64,000 nucleotides of DNA, from the NCBI GenBank assembly GCA_964505475.1, contig CAZDIJ010000007.1, positions 8,606 to 72,605 on the forward strand, written 5' to 3'. Below are positions 8,684 through 16,191 of this stretch, one piece after another (the stretch's first letter is position 1; each line of letters opens with the position of its first letter). The DNA is from JAGXQV01 sp964505475. Its GTDB lineage: Bacteria; Pseudomonadota; Gammaproteobacteria; Burkholderiales; Sulfuricellaceae. Under the pieces are notes generated by a model. The model was not told the origin of the DNA. It was given only the letters and a program-made list of their open reading frames with translations, and did not search any database. The position numbers were made by a program, and so were the translations under genes.

Positions 8684-10167
8684 TTGAACAACTCCCCAAG
8701 TTGACGCCGCGCATCTTCCGCCATGCCGGCGCGCAGCAAACTGTCGGCAGCCAGCCGCCGCGCGCCGGAGCCGCCGGAGCGCAGATAATACTCCGCGGCG
8801 CGCCCGTGCTCGTTACGCGCCGCCGCCGCTTGGCCGAAGGCGAGGTAAATTTCGCTCTGGCGGCTACCTTCCCCCGGCGGCAACTGCTCCAGCAGCACCG
8901 TCTCCGCCCGCTCATCTCCCGAGAACAGGCGCACCGCCGCCGCATCCAGATTGGCGGACAGCAGCAGCGCCGCCAACCGCCCGCGCGCCGTGGCGCGGAT
9001 GCCGTCAGCCGTGGCATGGCGCACCAGGTAAGCGAACAAGGCGCGCGCCGTCAGCGGCGAAGATAGCGCGGCATCGACGGCGAGATCAAGCCAGTCGGTT
9101 TCCTCGCCGATCAGCAACTGCACGCGGTTGGCCTCGGCCAATGCCAATTCGTCATAAGCCCGCCACAGCGCCTCGGCATCCGCGCCGAAGAGGCTCGCGC
9201 GCGCGGCGCGCGGCAGGTTGAGTTGATGTTCCAGCGCCTCGATCCGCAACGCCGGAGTCTTGCGCAGGGCGGCGGCCTGGGCGATGACCGACCACCAGGC
9301 ATAAGTTTCCCTGTCGCCCGGTTTTGAAGAAACCGGCGCCATCTTGAGGGCTTTCCTGGCGCCCTTGGCCGCTTCCGGCGGCGGCGAGTCGAGCGCCACC
9401 CACGCCACCGCGATCGCCGCATCCGGTGTGATCGTCCGTGCTTTCAGGCGCAGCAGCAACTTGAGCGGACTCGCCTCGTCGAGCCGGGGCAACCAATTGG
9501 CGGCCTCGGCGAGGCCGCCGGCGAGCAGCAACTGTTCGGCGAATCTTGCTGTTTCGTCCTGAGCGGTCGCCGGGTAGTCCTGGCGGAAACGCAGCATGGC
9601 AAGGTAGGCCGCATCCGGCCTTCGCTGCGCCAAATAGCCGTCGATCACCAGGCGGCGCGCATCCTTCAGTTGCCCTTCGTCCAGTTCGGCGCTCCACAGC
9701 CATTTCGCCAGGAAGCGGCGCGCCAGCGGCGGATCGTCCCGTCGCAAGGCGGCCAACGCCAGCGGGCGGTAGGCGCCCAGCGCCTGCTGCGGAATTTCCC
9801 CCGGCAAGCGGGCATGGCGCCGCATCACCTCCTCGTCGCGCCCCAGGTCGGCCAGCAGGGACAGGCGCAAGGCTTCCCACTGCCACCACTGCGGCGAACC
9901 GGCCTGCGCCGGCTGGTCGCGCTCGACGCGGGCAAGCGCCAATTGCGGAGCGCCGCTGCGCGCCAGTTGCGCGGCGAGATCGAAGGAAGCGTCGGCACGG
10001 GACGCGCCGGCCAATGCAACGAACAGCAGCACGGATATTGAAACACACCGCCGAACAATTCCCGGCAAATGCGCGCATCCCCTCCCTTGCCCGCGTAGCG
10101 TGCGGGGGAGTGATAGGGCGGCGTTTACTGAAAATAGTTCAGAGGCATATATTGAAATGGGTTTCAT
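8680..10167 (-). CDS. Exported helical-repeat (TPR-like) protein with a mobile-element insertion in its signal peptide
   Basis: A 495-residue protein of unknown function. The mature part is alanine/leucine-rich, with repeated helical pairs (RRFLAKWLWSAELDEGQ, AFGQAAAARNEHGRAAEYYL) resembling tetratricopeptide repeats, so a periplasmic scaffold is plausible. Removing the element at 10044-10149 and one 8-bp target copy restores MKPISISVLLFVALAGASRADA, a compact Sec signal peptide. With the insert (106 + 8 = 114 bases, 38 codons) the frame stays open and the start ATG at 10167 is retained. This puts a 38-residue arginine-containing segment between MKPISI and the hydrophobic core. Internal GTG or TTG codons could serve as alternative starts. 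It overlaps ogt by four bases. Confidence 0.75.
   Translation of the reverse strand: MKPISIYASELFSVNAALSLPRTLRGQGRGCAHLPGIVRRCVSISVLLFVALAGASRADASFDLAAQLARSGAPQLALARVERDQPAQAGSPQWWQWEALRLSLLADLGRDEEVMRRHARLPGEIPQQALGAYRPLALAALRRDDPPLARRFLAKWLWSAELDEGQLKDARRLVIDGYLAQRRPDAAYLAMLRFRQDYPATAQDETARFAEQLLLAGGLAEAANWLPRLDEASPLKLLLRLKARTITPDAAIAVAWVALDSPPPEAAKGARKALKMAPVSSKPGDRETYAWWSVIAQAAALRKTPALRIEALEHQLNLPRAARASLFGADAEALWRAYDELALAEANRVQLLIGEETDWLDLAVDAALSSPLTARALFAYLVRHATADGIRATARGRLAALLLSANLDAAAVRLFSGDERAETVLLEQLPPGEGSRQSEIYLAFGQAAAARNEHGRAAEYYLRSGGSGARRLAADSLLRAGMAEDARRQLGELFK
10044..10149. mobile_element. MITE-like inverted-repeat element, in-frame insertion
   Basis: The right end matches the element family (CTGAAAATAGTTCAGAGGCATA); the left end (CACACCGCCGAAC...) is a diverged copy of CATGCCTCTGAAC. 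The core carries the GC-rich hairpin sequence seen in the other copies (CCTCCCTTGCCCGCG / GCGGGGGAG). Flanking 8-bp target duplications TATTGAAA are exact at 10036-10043 and 10150-10157. It lies inside the signal-peptide codons of the minus-strand exported-protein gene. Confidence 0.85.
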
Positions 10168-10196
10168 GGCGCCATTCTATCAGGCCGTGGAAATAG

Positions 10197-10226
10197 AAAA
10201 AGCCGCCCGTTGCGGAGCGGCTTTTT
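10197..10226 (-). terminator. Rho-independent terminator downstream of rplS
   Basis: AAAAAGCCGC and GCGGCTTTTT form a 10-bp stem around a short loop, giving a T tract on either strand. It lies 21 bases past the rplS stop and closes the rpsP-rimM-trmD-rplS unit. It may also act in the opposite direction. Confidence 0.85.
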
Positions 10227-10247
10227 CGTGCCGGACGGCGCGCCGGA

Positions 10248-10640
10248 TTATTCGGCGGCGGCGGGGGCGGCGGCAGGCTTGGTGCGCGCCACCAGCTTTT
10301 CCTTGATGCGCGCCGACTTGCCGGAACGCTCGCGCAAATAGTAGAGCTTGGCGCGGCGCACGTCGCCGCGGCGCTTCAGCTCGATGCTGGCGATGGACGG
10401 CGAATAGGTCTGGAAAGTCCGCTCGACGCCCTCGCCCGAGGAAATCTTGCGCACGATGAAGGAGGAGTTGAGGCCGCGGTTGCGCTTGGCGATCACCACG
10501 CCTTCGTAAGCCTGCAAACGCTCGCGCGTACCTTCCTTCACCTTTACTTGCACCACCACGGTGTCGCCGGGGGCGAACTCGGGGATGGTCTTGCCCAGGC
10601 GGGCGATTTCTTCCTGCTCCAGTTGTGCGATCAAATCCAT
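10248..10640 (-). CDS. rplS: 50S ribosomal protein L19
   Basis: A 130-residue L19 at the 30S/50S interface. The sequence runs MDLIAQLEQEEIARLGK, then GDTVVVQVKVKEGTRERLQAYEG, GLNSSFIVRKISSGEGVERTF and RRAKLYYLRERSGKSARIKEKL, all diagnostic, with an alanine/proline-rich C-terminal tail. It is the last gene of the conserved rpsP-rimM-trmD-rplS operon, 18 bases after trmD, and is followed by a clear terminator. Confidence 0.98.
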   Translation of the reverse strand: MDLIAQLEQEEIARLGKTIPEFAPGDTVVVQVKVKEGTRERLQAYEGVVIAKRNRGLNSSFIVRKISSGEGVERTFQTYSPSIASIELKRRGDVRRAKLYYLRERSGKSARIKEKLVARTKPAAAPAAAE

Positions 10641-10658
10641 TTGAAACTCCTTGCTTCG

Positions 10659-11432
10659 TTAGTTATTGGCATCCTGTTCCTGCTCCAGCCGAAATTCGGC
10701 CAGCAGCCCGGATTCCTCTTTTGTCAACTGACGGGCGTCCAACAAATCCGGCCGCCTCAGCCAGGTTCTGCCCAGCGATTGCTTCAAACGCCACTTCGCA
10801 ATCTGGGCATGGTGGCCGGACATCAGGACATCCGGCACACCTTCACCCCGATACACCTCGGGACGGGTGTAATGGGGGCAATCCAGCAAACCATCGACGA
10901 ACGAGTCCTGCGCCGCCGAATCGGCATCGCCCAGCGCGCCGGGCAATTGCCGCACCAGGCAATCGAGCAGCACCATCGCCGCCAGTTCGCCGCCGGACAT
11001 CACAAAATCGCCCAGCGAAATCTCTTCATCCACTTCGCGCCGCAGCAGGCGCTCGTCGACGCCTTCGTAGCGGCTCGCCAGGAGCACCAGCCCCGGCTGT
11101 TGCACCAGCTCCATCACCACCGCGTGGGTGAGCGGGCGGCCTTGCGGCGACAGGTGGATCACCCTGGGCGATGCCACGCCGCTCTCGGCCTGCTTCTCTT
11201 TCGCCGCGTGTATCGCTTTTTCCAGCGGCTCCGCCAGCATCACCATCCCCGGCCCGCCGCCGTAAGGGCGGTCGTCGATGGTGCGGTAATTATCCGTGGT
11301 GAAATCGCGCGGGTTCCACAAACGCAATTGGTACAGACCGCGTTCCAGCGCCCTGCTCGTCACCCCATACCGGGTGATCGCATCGAACATCGGCGGAAAC
11401 AGGGTAACGATGTCGAATTGCTTGGCGCTCAT
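10659..11432 (-). CDS. trmD: tRNA (guanine(37)-N1)-methyltransferase
   Basis: TrmD methylates G37 of tRNAs that read CNN and similar codons, preventing +1 frameshifting. The 257-residue SPOUT-family protein shows IVTLFPPMFDAI, the RPYGGGPGMVM loop, SRYEGVDERLL, the knot region EISLGDFVMSGGELAAMVL and the C-terminal DNA-binding-like domain ending EQEQDANN. Start MSAKQFD at 11432 is preferred; an ATG four codons upstream is possible. The space to rimM is filled with a GC-rich repeat fragment (11450-11520), an unusual insertion in a normally tight operon. Confidence 0.97.
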   Translation of the reverse strand: MSAKQFDIVTLFPPMFDAITRYGVTSRALERGLYQLRLWNPRDFTTDNYRTIDDRPYGGGPGMVMLAEPLEKAIHAAKEKQAESGVASPRVIHLSPQGRPLTHAVVMELVQQPGLVLLASRYEGVDERLLRREVDEEISLGDFVMSGGELAAMVLLDCLVRQLPGALGDADSAAQDSFVDGLLDCPHYTRPEVYRGEGVPDVLMSGHHAQIAKWRLKQSLGRTWLRRPDLLDARQLTKEESGLLAEFRLEQEQDANN

Positions 11433-11522
11433 GGAAAACACCAATCCACAAGCGCCTCCCTCACCCCTGCCCTCTCCCGCCCGCGGGCGAGGGGGACAAG
11501 GTGTCGCTGCGCGGCCTTCATA

Positions 11523-12029
11523 TCAGTAATCCGCACCCCAATCCACGCGCACCTGGCCGCCGGCGACATCCACCTCGATCACGTACTGGGCGATGAAGGG
11601 AATCAGGCGTTCCTGGCCGTTTTGCACCACCAGCACGTCGTGGGCGCCGGTTTCGAGCAGGCCGCCGACCGTACCCAGCGCCTCGCCCTGCAAATTCACT
11701 ACCGCCAGCCCGATCAGATCGGACCAGTAATACTCATTCTGTGCCGTGTCCGGCAACTCGTCGCGCGGCACCGCGACCTGGCTGCCCTTGAGGGCAGCGG
11801 CGGCATCACGGTCGTCGCAGCCTTCCAGTTTGGCAACCAGGGTTGCGCCGTGGGCATTGCAGACATCCACCGCAATCTCGCGCCAGCTTTTGCCGTCGCC
11901 CAGCCACCAGCGGGGAAAATCCGCCAGGCCGTCGATTTCCTCGGTAAACGGCTGGATCTTGACCCAGCCCTGCACGCCGAACGGGGCGGCGATGCGCCCC
12001 ATCACCACCAGATTATCAGGCGGCGGCAC
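11523..12029 (-). CDS. rimM: Ribosome maturation factor RimM
   Basis: A 168-residue 16S rRNA processing factor that helps assemble the 30S head around S19. The N-terminal beta-barrel has MGRIAAPFGVQGWVKIQPFTE; the C-terminal PRC-barrel contains EYYWSDLIGLAVVN, GLLETGAHDVLVV and LIPFIAQYVIEVD. Its start overlaps the end of rpsP by 14 bases, consistent with coupled translation. Confidence 0.97.
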   Translation of the reverse strand: MPPPDNLVVMGRIAAPFGVQGWVKIQPFTEEIDGLADFPRWWLGDGKSWREIAVDVCNAHGATLVAKLEGCDDRDAAAALKGSQVAVPRDELPDTAQNEYYWSDLIGLAVVNLQGEALGTVGGLLETGAHDVLVVQNGQERLIPFIAQYVIEVDVAGGQVRVDWGADY

Positions 12030-12258
12030 GCTTGACGATTTTCGCCACGGCGTCGCTCAACTGCGCGCCCTGACCCTGCCAGTAAGCCAGACGCTCATTG
12101 TTGAGACGCACGGATTCCTGGCCTTCGTTGGCGACCGGGTTGTAGAAACCCACGCGCTCGATGAAACGGCCATCGCGGCGATTGCGGGAATCGGTAACCA
12201 CCACATTGAAGAACGGGCGCTTCTTGGCGCCGCCACGAGCAAGTCGAATCACTACCAT
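12016..12258 (-). CDS. rpsP: 30S ribosomal protein S16
   Basis: The 80-residue S16 begins MVVIRLARGGAKKRPFFNVVV and contains DSRNRRDGRFIERVGFYNP, the canonical family sequence. It is the first gene of the rpsP-rimM-trmD-rplS operon, with a good sigma70-type promoter about 45 bases upstream, separate from ffh. Confidence 0.98.
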   Translation of the reverse strand: MVVIRLARGGAKKRPFFNVVVTDSRNRRDGRFIERVGFYNPVANEGQESVRLNNERLAYWQGQGAQLSDAVAKIVKRAAA

Positions 12259-12300
12259 GTTTTTGACCCTTAACTAAAAACGCAATCTAAAAAGGCGATG

Positions 12301-12330
12301 ATTCTACGACAGATTCACCTTTTCTGGCAA
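12301..12330 (-). promoter_or_regulatory. Sigma70-type promoter of the rpsP operon
   Basis: On the minus strand TTGCCA (12325-12330) and TAGAAT (12301-12306) are separated by 18 bases, in the gap between ffh and rpsP. The match to consensus is good and the position fits the ribosomal operon. Confidence 0.6.
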
Positions 12331-12361
12331 GGAATAACGCACCCTTGATTTACAACGCCGC

Positions 12362-13711
12362 CTAACGCATCCCCGGCAGCATGCCCTTCATGCCGCGCAT
12401 CATCTTGGCCATGCCGCCGCCTTTGGACATCATCTTCATCATTTTCTGCATCTGCTCGAACTGGTTGAGCAAACGGTTGAGTTCCTGCACCTGCACCCCG
12501 GAACCGGCGGCGATGCGGCGCTTGCGCGAGGCCTTGAGGATGGCCGGGTTGCGCCGTTCCTCGGGGGTCATCGAGTTGATGATGCCCTCGACGCGGTTGA
12601 TCGCCTTGTCGTCGACCTGCTGGCCGGCGGCGGCCTGCGACAACTGCGCCGGCAGCTTGTCCATCAGGGCGGAGAGGCCGCCCATCTTCTTCATCTGCTG
12701 CATCTGCGCCTTGAAGTCCTCCAGGTCGAAGCTCTTGCCCGACTTGAGCTTCTTCGCCAGCTTGACCGCTTCTTCCTGATCGACGCCGCGCTGCGCCTCC
12801 TCGATCAGCGACAGCACGTCGCCCATGCCGAGGATGCGCGAGGCCATGCGCTCGGGGTGGAACGCTTCCAGGCCGTTGAGCTTTTCGCCGACGCCGGCGA
12901 ACTTGATCGGCTTGCCGGTGATGTGGCGCACCGACAGCGCCGCGCCGCCGCGGGCGTCGCCGTCCAGCTTGGTGAGCACCACGCCGGTGAGCGGCAGCGC
13001 CTCGTTGAAGGCGCGCGCGGTGTTGACGGCATCCTGTCCCTGCATGGCGTCGACCACGAACAGGGTTTCGACGGGCTTGACGGCGGCATGGAGGCGCTTG
13101 ATCTCGTCCATCATCGCCTCGTCGATGTGCAGACGGCCGGCGGTATCGACGATCAGCACGTCGTGGAAATGCTTGTCGGCATAGTCCAGCGCGGCCAGGG
13201 CGATCTTGTCCGCGCCGTCGCTGGCGGGGGCGTCGTAATACTCGATGTCGAGCTGCTTGGCGAGCGCCTTCAATTGCTCCATGGCGGCGGGACGGTAGAC
13301 GTCGCAGCTCGCCAGCAGGACTTTTTTCTTCTGCTCGCGCAAAATCTTCGCCAGCTTGCCGCAGGTGGTGGTCTTGCCGGCGCCCTGCAAGCCCGCCATC
13401 AGGATCACTGCCGGCGGCTTGGCGGCGAGATTGAGGGCGGCGTTGTGCTCGCCCATCAGCACGGTCAATTCCTGGTGCACCACGCCGATCAGCGCCTGCC
13501 CCGGCGTCAGGCTGGCCAGCACCTCCTGGCCAAGGGCGCGTTCCTTGACGTGAGAGATGAAGTCCTTCACCACCGGCAGCGCCACGTCGGCTTCCAGCAG
13601 CGCCATGCGCACCTCGCGCAGGGCATCCTGAATGTTGGTTTCGGTCAGGCGCGCCTGGCCGCGCAGTTGTTTCATCACGCCGGCGAGGCGGCTGGTCAGA
13701 TTGTCGAACAT
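12362..13711 (-). CDS. ffh: Signal recognition particle protein Ffh (SRP54)
   Basis: A 449-residue GTPase that binds signal sequences and 4.5S RNA and docks with FtsY for co-translational membrane targeting. NG domain: P-loop GLQGAGKTTTCGKLA, VDTAGRLHIDEAMMDEI, LTKLDGDARGGAAL and GVGEKLNGLEAFHPERMASRILGMGD. M domain: methionine-rich, with SRKRRIAAGSGVQVQELNRLL (RNA-binding helices) and a C-terminal MMKMMSKGGGMAKMMRGMKG segment. It is located upstream of rpsP in the same direction. Confidence 0.98.
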   Translation of the reverse strand: MFDNLTSRLAGVMKQLRGQARLTETNIQDALREVRMALLEADVALPVVKDFISHVKERALGQEVLASLTPGQALIGVVHQELTVLMGEHNAALNLAAKPPAVILMAGLQGAGKTTTCGKLAKILREQKKKVLLASCDVYRPAAMEQLKALAKQLDIEYYDAPASDGADKIALAALDYADKHFHDVLIVDTAGRLHIDEAMMDEIKRLHAAVKPVETLFVVDAMQGQDAVNTARAFNEALPLTGVVLTKLDGDARGGAALSVRHITGKPIKFAGVGEKLNGLEAFHPERMASRILGMGDVLSLIEEAQRGVDQEEAVKLAKKLKSGKSFDLEDFKAQMQQMKKMGGLSALMDKLPAQLSQAAAGQQVDDKAINRVEGIINSMTPEERRNPAILKASRKRRIAAGSGVQVQELNRLLNQFEQMQKMMKMMSKGGGMAKMMRGMKGMLPGMR

Positions 13712-13740
13712 GGGGTTCCTTGGTTCAGAGGCTAAGGATC

Positions 13741-13822
13741 AGGGGCTAGAGGATAGAAAGCCCTCCCGGCGCAAAGCGCCGGACAAGACCTTCCAGTCTC
13801 TACCCCCTAGTCCCTAGCCCCT
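13741..13822. repeat. Palindromic intergenic repeat (AGGGGCTAG / CTAGCCCCT)
   Basis: Between the divergent ffh and ypjD genes, AGGGGCTAG (13741-13749) is mirrored by CTAGCCCCT (13814-13822) around a second hairpin CCGGCGCAAAGCGCCGG. A related sequence (GGGGACTAGAGGTTAGGGGG ... CTCTAATCCCCTAG, about 19163-19240) lies between pilC and pilD, so this is a dispersed element rather than a unique operator. Confidence 0.5.
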
Positions 13823-13871
13823 CATAATTGGTGTAAACTGGCGCCAACAAAAGTCGATAGTTTAACCCACA

Positions 13872-14696
13872 ATGCCCGGTTTCCTCTCCTACCTCCTGGT
13901 CGCCCTGCTCTATGCCGCGCTGGGCTGGTATTTCCGGCGTGCCTTCGTTCCCACCGGAAATACGCAATCCCCGGCACTGCCCTCCTGGACGCGCCTGGCG
14001 GCCATCCCGCCGCTCGCCTTGCACGGCTGGCTGCTGTTCCAGGCGCTGTTCGTCGGTGCGGGACTCAATCTCGGGGTCGGCAACGCGGTGCTGGCGATCG
14101 CCTGGCTGACCGTGCTGGTGTACTGGCTGGCGAGTTTCCACTACCCGCTGGAAGGGCTGCAAATGCTTGTCCTGCCCGCCGCCGCCGCCTGCCTGCTGAT
14201 CGCCGCCGCGCTGCCGGATGCCCATCCCCTGACGCACACCGAACTGCCTGTGTTCAAGGCGCACCTGTTGGTTTCCCTGCTCGCCTACAGCCTGTTCACC
14301 ATCGCCGCGCTGCACGCCCTGCTGATGGCGTTGACCGAGCACCGCCTGCACGACCACATGCTGCCGAAGCTGTTGCGCAACCTGCCGCCGCTGCTGACCA
14401 TGGAAAACCTGCTGTTCCGCATCATCGGCGCCGGTTTCGTCCTGCTCACCCTGGCGATCTTGAGCGGCATCCTGTTTTCCGAGGAACTGTTCGGCAAGGC
14501 GATGCAGATCAGCCACAAGACCCTCTTCGCCCTCCTGTCGTGGTGCATCTACGCCGCCTTGCTTGGGGGGCGCCACATTTACGGCTGGCGCGGCCGCACC
14601 GCCATCGTCTGGAGTCTGTCCGGCTTCGCCATGCTGGCGCTGGCCTATCTCGGCAGCAAGTTCGTGCTGGAAATCATCCTCCACCGCGGCGGTTAA
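13872..14696 (+). CDS. ypjD: YpjD-type inner membrane protein, cytochrome c assembly (CcsA) family
   Basis: A 274-residue protein with about eight predicted hydrophobic helices, for example SYLLVALLYAALGWYF at the N-terminus and ALLSWCIYAALLGGRHIYGW near the C-terminus. It belongs to the CcsA/CcmC-like superfamily, but in the YpjD branch, whose exact function is unclear. The neighbourhood ffh-ypjD-corB is the same as around E. coli ypjD, which supports the identification. It is divergent from ffh and followed by the CorB-like gene. Confidence 0.88.
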   Translation: MPGFLSYLLVALLYAALGWYFRRAFVPTGNTQSPALPSWTRLAAIPPLALHGWLLFQALFVGAGLNLGVGNAVLAIAWLTVLVYWLASFHYPLEGLQMLVLPAAAACLLIAAALPDAHPLTHTELPVFKAHLLVSLLAYSLFTIAALHALLMALTEHRLHDHMLPKLLRNLPPLLTMENLLFRIIGAGFVLLTLAILSGILFSEELFGKAMQISHKTLFALLSWCIYAALLGGRHIYGWRGRTAIVWSLSGFAMLALAYLGSKFVLEIILHRGG

Positions 14697-14845
14697 CGTG
14701 AAACTCGCGTAGCGAGCCATCGCCGGAACCTTGGCAGCCACGGCCTTCCGTGCCGGTTTTGCCAACGGCGGAACGGCGGCACGGCTTGACATCCCAGGCT
14801 CAAACTCCAAGAATTGCGCCATCGCATCATTGGCAGGACACTTTT

Positions 14846-16123
14846 TTGGACGACATCCCCTTAGGCTGGTTATTGGCCGCATTGGCTCTTCTACTCATCG
14901 TTTCCGGCTTTTTCTCGGCGGCGGAAACCAGCCTGATGGCGGTCAACCGCTATCGCCTCAAACACCTCGCCAACCGAGGCCACCGCGGCGCCAAGCTGGC
15001 CATGGCGCTGCTGGAAAAAACCGACAAGCTGCTGGGCGTGGTGCTGCTCGGCAACAATCTTCTCAATGCCGCTTCCGCCGCCCTGGTGACGGTCATCGCC
15101 ATCCGCCTGTTCGGCGGCAGCGAGTTGATGCTGACCGCCGCCACCGTGACGGTGACTTTCCTGATTCTGGTATTCAGCGAGGTCACTCCGAAAATTCTCG
15201 GCGCCGCCTATCCCGAACGCATCGCCATCCCCTTCAGCTTCATCCTGACCCCGCTGCTCAAGCTGTTCTATCCGGTCATCTGGTTCGTCAACCTGTTCGT
15301 CAGCGCCCTGCTCTGGCTGTTGCGCCTCAAGCCGGCGGAGCAGGGCGCAAACGCCTCGCTCAGCATGGAGGAGCTGCGTTCCCTGGTATTGGAGGGCGGC
15401 CACTATATCCCGCCCAAGCATCAAAGCATCCTCGCCAACCTGTTCGCCCTGGAAAAAACCACCGTGGCGGACGTGATGACGCCGCGCAACCAGATCGAGG
15501 CGGTCGATCTCGACGCGCCCCCGGAGGTACTGCGCGAACAGATCGTCACTTGCCACCATTCGCGCCTGCTGGTGTACCGTGAAAAAATCGACAACATCCT
15601 CGGCGTGGTGACGGTGCGCAAACTGCTGCACCGCCTCCACGGCGGCGAGATCGACACAGAAGCGCTGGAGGAGGTCATGCGCGACCCTTACTTCATCCCC
15701 GCGAGCACCTCGCTGCTCGCGCAAATGCAGCATTTCCAGGAAAACCAGCGCCGCACCGGCCTGGTGGTTGACGAATACGGCGAGTTGCTCGGCCTGGTAA
15801 CGCTCAACGACCTGCTCGAGGAAATCGTCGGCGAATTCACCACCATCGCCCCCAGCCAATCCAGTCTTTACCGCAAACAGGAAGACGGCAGTTGGCTGGT
15901 GGATGGCGCCAGCCAACTGCGCGATCTCAACCGCAAGCTGAAGCTGGATTTCCCCTTGAGCGGACCGAAGACCCTGAATGGGCTGATCCTGGAACATTTC
16001 GAGGACATCCCGGAAGCCGGCGTCAGTTTCCGGCTCGCCGGCCATACCCTGGAAATACTGCAAACCCAGGATCGCGCGGTCAAGGTGGTGCGCATCTTCC
16101 CCGCCGCGCCGCCAGCCGGATAG
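14846..16123 (+). CDS. CorB/CorC (CNNM) family transporter with CBS domains
   Basis: A 425-residue protein with an N-terminal DUF21 membrane domain (about four helices: WLLAALALLLIVSGFFSAAE, LGVVLLGNNLLNAASAALV and others), a pair of CBS domains (about 200-330; VADVMTPRNQIEAVDL, TGLVVDEYGELLGLVTLNDL) and a C-terminal CorC_HlyC domain. The family is tied to Mg2+/Co2+ efflux. The family N-terminus (DDIPLGWLLAAL) is reached by a TTG start at 14846 with AGGA eight bases upstream. An in-frame ATG at 14750 would add 32 unconserved residues. Confidence 0.88.
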   Translation: MDDIPLGWLLAALALLLIVSGFFSAAETSLMAVNRYRLKHLANRGHRGAKLAMALLEKTDKLLGVVLLGNNLLNAASAALVTVIAIRLFGGSELMLTAATVTVTFLILVFSEVTPKILGAAYPERIAIPFSFILTPLLKLFYPVIWFVNLFVSALLWLLRLKPAEQGANASLSMEELRSLVLEGGHYIPPKHQSILANLFALEKTTVADVMTPRNQIEAVDLDAPPEVLREQIVTCHHSRLLVYREKIDNILGVVTVRKLLHRLHGGEIDTEALEEVMRDPYFIPASTSLLAQMQHFQENQRRTGLVVDEYGELLGLVTLNDLLEEIVGEFTTIAPSQSSLYRKQEDGSWLVDGASQLRDLNRKLKLDFPLSGPKTLNGLILEHFEDIPEAGVSFRLAGHTLEILQTQDRAVKVVRIFPAAPPAG

Positions 16124-16191
16124 CCGCCGCCTTTACAACTCGGCATGCTAAGGGCATTATCGCAGTGTTTTCCACCCATTCGCATTCCTGA

